The position numbers and the translations under genes were made by a program. This document shows, piece by piece, positions 40,709 to 51,998 of a DNA stretch of 64,000 bases. The stretch lies in contig CALVFU010000001.1 in NCBI GenBank assembly GCA_944326905.1, positions 62,001 through 126,000 on the forward strand. Direction: 5' to 3'. Each line of letters opens with the position of its first letter. Position 1 is the first letter of the stretch. The DNA comes from Candidatus Gastranaerophilales bacterium. GTDB taxonomy: Bacteria > Cyanobacteriota > Vampirovibrionia > Gastranaerophilales > Gastranaerophilaceae. The notes under the pieces were generated by a model. It saw only the letters and a program-made list of their open reading frames with translations. It did not search any database and was not told where the DNA came from.

Positions 40709-41152
40709 TTAACCTGCTTTATATCTGGTTACTGCAATATCGTCTATTTCTTTAGCAAGAATTGTTTCAATATTTGTCATATATTGCTTTTCCTGCTTTT
40801 CTTTCAGCTTTTCTAGAATTTTAACTTTTTTATACGCCTCCTGTACCTCTTTTTTCTTATGTTCTAAAAGCTGTTTTGCACGGTTTATAACAGTTTCTTG
40901 GTTTTTTGCGTCATTAGCGAGTTTAAGAGAATAATTTCTGTGCCCGTTAATCATAACTACATCTATCATTTCAGAGTTCATAAGTTTTTCTAAATCAACT
41001 TCTGTGCGAGTTTGAGCATTAAGTATAGAATCAAGCTTTGCCTGCTGTTCTTCAATAACTTTAATTATCTCAGCCATTTCTTGTTGTTTTTTTTCTAATT
41101 CTTGCTTGCGCATATTCAAAACAACTTCCAGCCGGAATTTGAATTTTTTCAA
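40709..41152 (-). CDS. fliJ: Flagellar export chaperone FliJ
   Basis: Soluble coiled-coil protein that links the FliI ATPase to the export gate. 147 residues, almost entirely heptad-like helix rich in Lys, Glu and Gln, starting Lys-Phe-x-Phe-Arg-Leu-Glu-x-Val-Leu as in FliJ. The start codon is TTG at 41152, with GAGG 7 bases upstream. First gene of the operon; fliI, normally next to it, is not in the window. Confidence 0.9.
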   Translation of the reverse strand: MKKFKFRLEVVLNMRKQELEKKQQEMAEIIKVIEEQQAKLDSILNAQTRTEVDLEKLMNSEMIDVVMINGHRNYSLKLANDAKNQETVINRAKQLLEHKKKEVQEAYKKVKILEKLKEKQEKQYMTNIETILAKEIDDIAVTRYKAG

Positions 41153-41227
41153 CTTTACCTCTTCACCAAGTGTAGATGTACTACAGTAGGAAGTTTACAT
41201 TATTTACCCATGATATACATCGTATGT

Positions 41228-41404
41228 TTATAGGATTTTTGGATTGTGAGTGCCGTAAAACAGACAATTAAAGCAGGCGGGATTACTTAGCTGTGCTGCT
41301 CCTCGTAATAATGTAAAAGAGACAGATTAATTCGCTACGCACACAAAGACTCTTCAAGCTGTCATTTTGTGCGGAGTAATTCGGAAATATACAAAATCCT
41401 ATAA
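41228..41404. repeat. 177-bp MITE-like element with 12-bp terminal inverted repeats
   Basis: TTATAGGATTTT at 41228-41239 and its exact complement at 41393-41404 bound 177 bp that are richer in G+C than the flanks. The inside holds two imperfect palindromes. One, on the minus strand, reads ATTACGAGGAGC...AAGTAATCC; this strongly resembles the widespread intergenic repeat of the type CATTGCGAGGAGCGAAGCGACGAAGCAATCC. No open frame of note is inside, and no clear target-site duplication is visible. It fills most of the gap between thrB and fliJ. Confidence 0.6.
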
Positions 41405-41408
41405 GTAA

Positions 41409-42353
41409 TTACCCGTTCTCGAGAATTACTGCTCCCTGCTCTTCAACTTTTAATGTTCTTATATCGGCAGTTATACTGAACCCTTCCCATATTTCTTTAA
41501 CTTTTGATTTGATTTTTTCTGTATTATACCCCTTGGATATAACCATCAAAGTTGGACCAGCGCCGCTTAAAACGCATCCGAGAATCCCGGCTTCTATTTT
41601 TAAACTGCTGACTATTTCTGCCATTCCGGGTATTAATTTAATTCTGTAAGGCTGGTGTATCTTATCATTTAATGCTCTTGTCATAAGTTCGTCATCTGCT
41701 GTTTCTATTGCGTGTATAAGCATTGCGGAATGCTTTAAGTTATAAACTGCATCAGAGAGAGGAATTTCTTTCGGGATTACTGATCTTGATATTGATGTAG
41801 AAAGTTCAAAATCAGGAATGCACACGGTTAAATCCCAATCAGCAGGCCATTTGAGTTTTCTGTAAACAATACTTCCATCCTCTTCAACTGATGAAAATAC
41901 TACTCCGCCGAGTATGGCAGGAGTTACATTATCAGGGTGTCCTTCAACCTCCGTCGCCATTGAGATAAGTGCTGTTTCATCTGCCGGAAATCCGTGAAGC
42001 TTATTGGCAGCAAGCAGTGCACCGACAATAACAGAGGCTGAGCTTCCTAATCCACGTGCAATAGGTATTTCAGACTGAATATTTATTTTAAGTTCAGACG
42101 GCTCCTGCCCTATAGAATTGTACAAAAGTTCAATAGCTTTATAAGCCAGATTATTTTCGTCTCGCGGAATATCATCTATAAAAGCTGTTCCTGCATCATT
42201 GCTGTTTGCTATTATATTAATTTCTATTCCAGAACCAGGCAATACAGTTTCTTCAATTGTAATAGTATTATATATTGGTAGGGCTAACCCAAAACAATCA
42301 AATCCCGGTCCTAAATTGGCAGATGTTGCCGGTACTTTTACACTAACTTTCAT
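41409..42353 (-). CDS. thrB: Homoserine kinase
   Basis: GHMP-family kinase that phosphorylates homoserine for threonine synthesis. 314 residues. Motif 1 (Val-Pro-Ala-Thr-Ser-Ala-Asn-Leu-Gly-Pro-Gly-Phe-Asp), the ATP loop (Pro-Ile-Ala-Arg-Gly-Leu-Gly-Ser-Ser-Ala-Ser) and the Glu-Gly-His-Pro-Asp-Asn stretch are all intact, and a C-terminal Gly-Ala-Gly-Pro-Thr closes the site. GAGGAT precedes the ATG. It follows the YhaM-like gene by 25 bases. Confidence 0.95.
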   Translation of the reverse strand: MKVSVKVPATSANLGPGFDCFGLALPIYNTITIEETVLPGSGIEINIIANSNDAGTAFIDDIPRDENNLAYKAIELLYNSIGQEPSELKINIQSEIPIARGLGSSASVIVGALLAANKLHGFPADETALISMATEVEGHPDNVTPAILGGVVFSSVEEDGSIVYRKLKWPADWDLTVCIPDFELSTSISRSVIPKEIPLSDAVYNLKHSAMLIHAIETADDELMTRALNDKIHQPYRIKLIPGMAEIVSSLKIEAGILGCVLSGAGPTLMVISKGYNTEKIKSKVKEIWEGFSITADIRTLKVEEQGAVILENG

Positions 42354-42378
42354 AGATCATCCTCATACTGTTGTTAAA

Positions 42379-43206
42379 TTATAGCATAGAAACATTAATC
42401 TTCCCATATTTGGCAGACAAATCGTCCAAATGATGAACCAGATATAATTCCGGGGCTAAATCTTTTTCACCTAAATCAATTATTGCGCCCCAATCTGCGC
42501 GCCCGTGATGGGCAGCTATCATCCTAGCAATATTTTTAAACCCGGCGTTCATACATAGTGAAAATCCGTATTGTGAATGCGTAATCCAATCTTTTCTAAA
42601 ATCTTCATCATAATCTATCAAGCCGGTTTCTGTATCTATTTTGTATTCATAAATTTTGCCTATATCATGAAGAAGGCAGGCTGCTATTACTTCATCTCGG
42701 TTAATTACAGCTGCAAATAACGGCAGGTTTATTTCCGCAAATTTTACGCACTCAAGGGTGTGAACCATTAAGCCTCCTATATAATTGTGGTGCATTAACC
42801 TTGCGGCAGGTGCAGGTTTGATTTTTTCTGCATTATCTTTATATACTTTTAGTACAAAATTTTTCAATTCAGGAGATTTTATTGTTTCAATGTTTGCTAT
42901 TATTTTATTAAAAGCTTCTTCCCGTTCTTCAGGGCTTAGTCCTGTTTTAGCTTCTTTTATCAGTTCCAAAGCGGAGATAAGGCAGTTATTATATTTTTCA
43001 TTAAATGACCCTGAAACAATTCTAAGCTGGTTGCCGGTACGGAAAAGTTTAGCATCAAGTCTGTTTAGTGTCTCTTCCCACAATATACAATTCAATAGAG
43101 ATTCGTCTTCTAAATCTCTTAATTGCAGTTTACCCATTTTTGTTCCGGCCTTTGTATCTCCTACGGAGAAAATAACTACCTCATAAATTGTATCTGTATT
43201 AAACAT
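42379..43206 (-). CDS. YhaM-like 3'-5' exonuclease (OB fold + HD domain)
   Basis: 275 residues. An N-terminal OB-fold nucleic-acid-binding segment (about 10-85) is joined to an HD phosphohydrolase domain: His-His-Asn-Tyr-Ile-Gly-Gly-Leu-Met-Val-His-Thr, then Leu-Leu-His-Asp-Ile-Gly-Lys and a later Ala-His-His-Gly. This is the layout of YhaM, an exonuclease of RNA (and DNA) in Firmicutes. Metal ligands look complete. CAGGAG precedes the ATG; thrB follows on the same strand. Confidence 0.88.
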   Translation of the reverse strand: MFNTDTIYEVVIFSVGDTKAGTKMGKLQLRDLEDESLLNCILWEETLNRLDAKLFRTGNQLRIVSGSFNEKYNNCLISALELIKEAKTGLSPEEREEAFNKIIANIETIKSPELKNFVLKVYKDNAEKIKPAPAARLMHHNYIGGLMVHTLECVKFAEINLPLFAAVINRDEVIAACLLHDIGKIYEYKIDTETGLIDYDEDFRKDWITHSQYGFSLCMNAGFKNIARMIAAHHGRADWGAIIDLGEKDLAPELYLVHHLDDLSAKYGKINVSML

Positions 43207-43280
43207 AACTGCTCCTGATTATTTAGTATTATTTGTAGTTTAATACAAAAATACAAAAAGCAAAAGAAGCCGGCAGGCCG

Positions 43281-44618
43281 CTAAATGGTTTCTTCTAGTG
43301 CTTCAAATGCTAAATTAACGATTTCGTGCATATCTTCTTCCGTTATTATAAGCGGAGGGTTAAAATATAGTACATCTCCCAGAGGTCGTAATATAAGCCC
43401 TTTCTTAAGTGCTTTTTTATAAACCTGATATCCTGTGCGTAGGGCAGCTTCAAATGGCTCTTTTGTCTCTTTGTTTTTAACCAGCTCAATAGCGTTTATA
43501 AATCCGATATGGCGGACTTCTCCTACATTTTTGTGCTGTAAAAATTTCTCACTTACAATTTTATGAAATAAACTATTTCTCATTGGAAGCGAATCTAAAA
43601 TCTGGTCTTCCTTAAAAATATCAAGTACAGCATTTGCACAGGCTGCAGCAAGAGGATTGCCGGCATACGTGTGAGAGTGCATAAAAGCACGCCCTTTTAG
43701 ATAATCATCATAAAAAGCGTTATAAATTTCTTGTGTCGTAACTGCGGCAGCCATTGGCATATAGCCCCCGGTTAATCCTTTTGACAAGCACATAATATCA
43801 GGGCTTACTCCTGCCCAATCACATGCAAACATTTTCCCGGTTCTGCCGTACCCTGTTGCAATTTCGTCGGCTATTAAGTGTACATTATATTTATCGCATA
43901 ATTCTCTCAGCTTTTTAATATAAAGCGGCGGGTAAATTCTCATACCGGCTGATCCTTGAAGCAGCGGTTCAATAATAAGTGCTGCAGTTTCTTCTCCCCA
44001 CGTATCAAATGTTTTTTCTGCTTCAATTATACATTCACAATTGCAATTATTCCGGCATTTACCATATGGGCACCTGAAACAGTCCGGGGCGTTAATTCTT
44101 TTTACATCTAATAATATCGGCTTATAAATTTCAGCGTACAAGTCAAGGGCTCCCGCTGATAATGCTCCGAGTGTTTCTCCATGGTATCCGTCTGAAAGAG
44201 CCATAAACCTTTTCTTTTTCTTGTTTCCTGTTTGGTAATGGTATTGAAAACTCATTTTTAATGCCATTTCTATAGCCGAAGACCCGTTATCTGCAAAATT
44301 AAATTTGCACAGTCCTTTAGGCAGATAGTTCATAAGTTTTTGGCACAGAGTTATTACAGGCTTATGGGTAAAATTTGCAAAAATGACGTGTTCCAGTTTT
44401 TCTGATTGTTCTTTAAGCGCTTTTGTAATCCGCGGATTACAATGTCCTAAAAGGTTGCACCACCATGAACTTATTACATCTTTATAACACTTTCCATTTA
44501 TGTCATAAAGATTAATTCCCTCTCCTCGTTCGATTACAATTGGCGGAAGAGTTTCATAATCTTTCATCTGTGAACAGGGGTGCCATATATATTTTAAATC
44601 TTCAGTCTGCCAGTCCAT
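43281..44618 (-). CDS. bioA: Adenosylmethionine-8-amino-7-oxononanoate aminotransferase
   Basis: Class III PLP enzyme of biotin synthesis. 445 residues. The N-terminal Ile-Trp-His-Pro-Cys-x-Gln-Met-Lys and Ser-Ser-Trp-Trp are BioA hallmarks. Gly-Tyr-His-Gly-Glu-Thr, Ala-Asp-Glu-Ile-Ala-Thr-Gly-Tyr-Gly-Arg and the PLP lysine in Leu-Ser-Lys-Gly-Leu-Thr-Gly-Gly-Tyr complete the site. Residues 180-196 hold six cysteines in 17 positions, an insert that may bind a metal. The gene sits 2 bases after bioD, in one operon. GGAG precedes the ATG. Confidence 0.95.
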   Translation of the reverse strand: MDWQTEDLKYIWHPCSQMKDYETLPPIVIERGEGINLYDINGKCYKDVISSWWCNLLGHCNPRITKALKEQSEKLEHVIFANFTHKPVITLCQKLMNYLPKGLCKFNFADNGSSAIEMALKMSFQYHYQTGNKKKKRFMALSDGYHGETLGALSAGALDLYAEIYKPILLDVKRINAPDCFRCPYGKCRNNCNCECIIEAEKTFDTWGEETAALIIEPLLQGSAGMRIYPPLYIKKLRELCDKYNVHLIADEIATGYGRTGKMFACDWAGVSPDIMCLSKGLTGGYMPMAAAVTTQEIYNAFYDDYLKGRAFMHSHTYAGNPLAAACANAVLDIFKEDQILDSLPMRNSLFHKIVSEKFLQHKNVGEVRHIGFINAIELVKNKETKEPFEAALRTGYQVYKKALKKGLILRPLGDVLYFNPPLIITEEDMHEIVNLAFEALEETI

Positions 44619-44620
44619 TT

Positions 44621-48285
<3,665 letters not shown>

Positions 48286-48341
48286 ATAGTAAAATCTTTC
48301 TTATAAAAAGAACAGTGGTAAATATTATTAATTGCCTGATT

Positions 48342-48358
48342 TTTACATTTTTTTACAT
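48342..48358 (-). promoter_or_regulatory. Tandem ATGTAAA boxes upstream of the 986-residue gene
   Basis: Minus strand: ATGTAAA at 48352-48358 and 48342-48348, period 10 bp, as at the three sigma-28-like promoters. No TAAAGTTT/CCG follows; a TATAAG lies near 48300. The boxes also overlap the region just before comEC. Confidence 0.45.
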
Positions 48359-48361
48359 TAA

Positions 48362-50824
48362 ATGATTAAAAACAATTGTTTGTATAATAATTATTTCATG
48401 TTCGGTATTAATATATCACAGATAAGTATAAATAAAAATACACTTATGTTTATAACTTCTATGGTGTATATTTTAGGACTTAGCGGTTTTCTTGTGCACC
48501 ATCCGATTATTTTTGCTGTATTAATAAGTGCTGTTATTGCTGCTTTGGGAGCTTTAAATGTAATAAAACTAAAGTATTTACTTGTTTGGATTTTAGTATT
48601 TTATCTCGGATTTTTTAATGCTATGTATAGGATTTCAGATTCTGATATATTATCAAATTTAGCACCCTTAGAAGGTAAATTTACTGGTCAGATTGTGTCT
48701 ATTCCAAATAGTAATATTGAAAATAATTCAAAATTCTTTTTTAAAGTCTCTGAAATAGAAAGTGATTCTAAAGTCTATAAGTTAGATAATGTTAAACTAC
48801 TTGTAAATTTAAAAAATAATAATGAATCAGGAGATTATAATAAATTAAAAATATCGGATTTTTATACTATAAGAGGGAGTTTAAGGCGTCCTTTTAAGCC
48901 AGGTAATCCTTCACAGTTTGATTACGGTGTGTATCTCAGGAATTATGGTGTGCATAGTATTTTATACAGCGGAATAGCGGATGTAAGCTGTATTGATAAA
49001 AGACCTCGCGGGTATGACTTGTTTATGCAGAAACTTAATAACCTCAGAGGAAAGATTATATCAACACATGCTAAATACTTAAAATCACCAAATTTAGAAT
49101 TACTTGGCGGTATAGTGTTTGGTGATGATGCGGTAGCTCCGCCCGATTATATAAAAACTTCTTTTATAAACTCCGGCTTGCTTCATATACTGGCAGCCTC
49201 CGGGATGAATGTTGCTTTTATATATGGATTTTGGTTTATAATTGCCGGCTGGTTAAGACTTCCTTTCAAATTTAGAGTCGCAGGCGGTATTCCGCTTATT
49301 GTAATTTATGCATTTATGACAGGGCTTGGAGCTTCTGTCGTAAGAGCTGCTATTATGCTTATTTTTGTTCTTTCAGGCAAACTTATTGACCGAGATTCTC
49401 ATAGTATTGCGCTTTTGTCTTTTGTTGCTTTCCTTATGCTTTTATATAATCCGGCATATATAAATAATGTTAGTTTTCAGTTATCCTTCATAGTGACTTT
49501 AGGGATTCTCCTTTGCGCACCGCTTGTTGTTACATTTGGAGATAATAAAAAATTAACTGTAAAAGACCGTGTATTAAACTGGACGGCAGGAACGGTTTTT
49601 ATACCTTTGATTGCACAGATTTGGGTAATACCGATACAGGTATTTTATTTTAATACAATAAGTGTTTATTCTCTTTTTGCTAATATAATAGCGGTTCCTT
49701 TTCTTGCGGTTGTGAGTTTTGGCGGCTTTGTAAGTTCAATTTTGGCGCTTGTTCCTGTTATAGGGACATTTATTTGCAGAATTTTTGATTTTATTCTTAA
49801 TCCATTTTTGGCAATTATAGTGAAAGTGTCTGATTTCTTTGCCTCCCTTCCTCATTCGCTTATAGTTACATCTCACCCGGGGATTTTTCAAATAATGATT
49901 TACTATGCTATTGTATTGGTTCTTGTTTATATGATAAGAAATAGTAGTTATAATAAAAAATCTGCGGCAGTACTAGTTGTTTTAATAACGATTTTAAGTA
50001 TATCTTTTATAAGAATACCTAATAAAAATCTCGATGTAATTTTCTTTGATGTTCAAAATGCGGATTGTATTTTGTTAAAAACTCCAAAAAATAAATATAT
50101 TATGATTGATACAGGTAAATCGGGATATAATGGTGGTAAGTCTCAAGCTGAGTTTATTGTTACAAAATATTTAAAAGATAGAGGGATAAAGAAATTAGAC
50201 ACAATAATTGTTACTCACTTTGATAATGACCATTCAGGCGGAGCTGCAGACTTGATAAATTACGGTCATCCTGACAGGATTTTCTTAAATTCTGATATTA
50301 CTAAAACTTATACGGCAAAAAATATTTTTAAAACATTAGACAAAAATAGAAATACACAGATTAATTACGCTAAAAACGGTGAAGTAATATATAAAGAGCC
50401 GGATTTAAAAATTACAAATTATTTTGCAGGGCTTAATCCTCTGGAGGAGGATAATGAGAATTCGATAATAACACTTGCTGAATATGGAAAGACTAAACTA
50501 TTGTTCACAGGTGATGCGGGTATAAAGGCTTTTAATAGTATAGTTTGGGAAATCCCGGATATTGATATATTAAAAGTGCCTCACCATGGGGCAGAGGGTG
50601 TTTTAGATAAAACAATTCTTGAAAAATTATCACCTTCATTTGCGGTTATTTCTGTAGGCAGGAATATATATGGACATCCTGCAAAATCTACTCTTGAACT
50701 ACTTAATGATATTCCTTATGCAAGAACAGATTTAAATAATGCAGTAAAAATTTCAGTAACTAAGAGCGGGTATAAGGTATATTATTGGGATATGAAATAT
50801 AAAAAGTTCCAGCTTCAACATTAG
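48362..50824 (+). CDS. comEC: Competence/DNA uptake protein ComEC
   Basis: Inner-membrane channel for single-stranded DNA in natural transformation. 820 residues. About four N-terminal membrane helices lead to an OB-like domain, then the Competence domain, with Leu-His-Ile-Leu-Ala-Ala-Ser-Gly-Met-Asn and many helices. From about residue 550 there is a C-terminal metallo-beta-lactamase domain with His-Phe-Asp-Asn-Asp-His-Ser-Gly-Gly near 618 and Pro-His-His-Gly-Ala. The metal ligands look intact. The start is uncertain: no ribosome binding site is visible, and the ATG at 48398 is an alternative. A terminator follows. Confidence 0.93.
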   Translation: MIKNNCLYNNYFMFGINISQISINKNTLMFITSMVYILGLSGFLVHHPIIFAVLISAVIAALGALNVIKLKYLLVWILVFYLGFFNAMYRISDSDILSNLAPLEGKFTGQIVSIPNSNIENNSKFFFKVSEIESDSKVYKLDNVKLLVNLKNNNESGDYNKLKISDFYTIRGSLRRPFKPGNPSQFDYGVYLRNYGVHSILYSGIADVSCIDKRPRGYDLFMQKLNNLRGKIISTHAKYLKSPNLELLGGIVFGDDAVAPPDYIKTSFINSGLLHILAASGMNVAFIYGFWFIIAGWLRLPFKFRVAGGIPLIVIYAFMTGLGASVVRAAIMLIFVLSGKLIDRDSHSIALLSFVAFLMLLYNPAYINNVSFQLSFIVTLGILLCAPLVVTFGDNKKLTVKDRVLNWTAGTVFIPLIAQIWVIPIQVFYFNTISVYSLFANIIAVPFLAVVSFGGFVSSILALVPVIGTFICRIFDFILNPFLAIIVKVSDFFASLPHSLIVTSHPGIFQIMIYYAIVLVLVYMIRNSSYNKKSAAVLVVLITILSISFIRIPNKNLDVIFFDVQNADCILLKTPKNKYIMIDTGKSGYNGGKSQAEFIVTKYLKDRGIKKLDTIIVTHFDNDHSGGAADLINYGHPDRIFLNSDITKTYTAKNIFKTLDKNRNTQINYAKNGEVIYKEPDLKITNYFAGLNPLEEDNENSIITLAEYGKTKLLFTGDAGIKAFNSIVWEIPDIDILKVPHHGAEGVLDKTILEKLSPSFAVISVGRNIYGHPAKSTLELLNDIPYARTDLNNAVKISVTKSGYKVYYWDMKYKKFQLQH

Positions 50825-50843
50825 CAGCCTTTTAATGCAAAAA

Positions 50844-50878
50844 AAAACCTTTCGAAAAGAAAGGTTTGGAATTTTTTT
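50844..50878 (+). terminator. Terminator after comEC (bidirectional)
   Basis: AAACCTTTC-GAAAA-GAAAGGTTT followed, after GGAA, by seven T on the plus strand; on the minus strand the same stem ends in a nine-T run, so it could also end a minus-strand transcript from 50880-51000. Confidence 0.85.
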
Positions 50879-51110
50879 CATAATTCCTCATGTGTAGAAG
50901 GTTAGTGTGTAGGTTGTATGAAAGGTTTGGAGTTGTATGCTGTTTTATTAATTACATATATATAAAGTATATCCGATGCAGAAAATTGCGCATTTTAAAA
51001 TATTTGTTACAAAACTTTACATTTCTGTATTTGGCAGCTTCAAGAAACAATAACAGAGAGCACTCTGTCATATTTGAACAGCATAGAGTAAATAAAGTAA
51101 TTGCCGCAGC

Positions 51111-51956
51111 TTAAAACTTGCCGTAGGAGCCTATGAATTTAATTTCATCCGCAAATGGGCGGAGCTCTTCTATAACAAGACGCGTGCGCTCTTCTTTAAT
51201 ATGTCCGTCAAAGTCGATAAATACAGCTTGCTGATTAGAGCTGGCGTCGCACATTTGTGAATTTATATGTGAAATATTTATATCGTGATTAACAAAGACT
51301 TTTACCATGTCAAGGAGTGCACCTTTTCTATCATTTAAAAAGAGTACAATACTTGTTGTGTCATGCTCGGTGAGCTCTGTTTCAAGATTGCCGATTATTA
51401 TACAGCGCATGCTTAAATCTGTGTGGTTATCAATATCTTGCTTAAGGATATTAAGATTATAAATTTGTGCGGTTTTTGGCGTACCTATTATTGAATAGGT
51501 CAAATTGTATCTGTTAAGCATTCCTGCGGCTTCAGACATATCGTCTGCAAGTATTATGTTTAAGTTTGCAGGCATTTCGTTTTTGATAAACGATTGGCAA
51601 TGAGCAATTGCGTTAGGATGGGCAATGATACCCGAGATTGAGTAAAATTCGGTTGTTTTAGATAAGAGACAGTTGTGTATAGGAATAGTTGTTTCAGCAA
51701 GAATTTTTACATTTGAGTATTGAGAAGAGATAAGGCATTCTCTGGATTCTGCAATGACTCCTTCAACATTATTTTCATAAGGAATTACACCGATTGTTGT
51801 CGGATTCATATTTACATAATTAACGCATTCTGAAATTGTTCGGAAACATCTTTTATAAGCGCTTATTTTGTATGTATCATAGAACTTGTCTAATGCTATT
51901 TCACAATTGCTGCCCCCCTGTCCCAGGCAGATAATTTCTTCAATATTTTCAAACAT
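51111..51956 (-). CDS. pheA: Prephenate dehydratase-like protein, catalytic motif altered
   Basis: 281 residues with the two-domain plan of PheA: a periplasmic-binding-protein-like fold and a C-terminal ACT domain (about 200-275). It keeps Pro-Tyr-Glu-Asn-(Asn)-Val-Glu-Gly and Ala-His-Pro-Asn-Ala-Ile-Ala-His-Cys. Key sites have changed. The Thr-Arg-Phe active-site motif is Met183-Arg184-Cys185, the N-terminal Gly-Pro-x-Gly-Thr-Phe is Gly-Gln-Gly-Gly-Ser-Asn, and the ACT Glu-Ser-Arg phenylalanine-binding motif is Asn-Ser-Gln. It may be a weak or repurposed enzyme, or a normal PheA of a divergent lineage. AGGAG precedes the ATG. Confidence 0.82.
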   Translation of the reverse strand: MFENIEEIICLGQGGSNCEIALDKFYDTYKISAYKRCFRTISECVNYVNMNPTTIGVIPYENNVEGVIAESRECLISSQYSNVKILAETTIPIHNCLLSKTTEFYSISGIIAHPNAIAHCQSFIKNEMPANLNIILADDMSEAAGMLNRYNLTYSIIGTPKTAQIYNLNILKQDIDNHTDLSMRCIIIGNLETELTEHDTTSIVLFLNDRKGALLDMVKVFVNHDINISHINSQMCDASSNQQAVFIDFDGHIKEERTRLVIEELRPFADEIKFIGSYGKF

Positions 51957-51998
51957 AAAAATCTCCTATGGTACAATTATAATAAAAGGGAGCGGATT

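Noticed and set aside
38685-40816. Several plus-strand frames opposite fliK and fliJ, rich in Phe, Ser and Val
   Set aside because: They are shadows of the Thr/Glu/Asn-rich fliK sequence; none has a ribosome binding site or conserved motif.
50890-51114. 74-codon frame on the plus strand after comEC
   Set aside because: It has no ribosome binding site, lies past a terminator, overlaps the pheA end and shows a Cys/Arg/Tyr-rich composition unlike a real protein.
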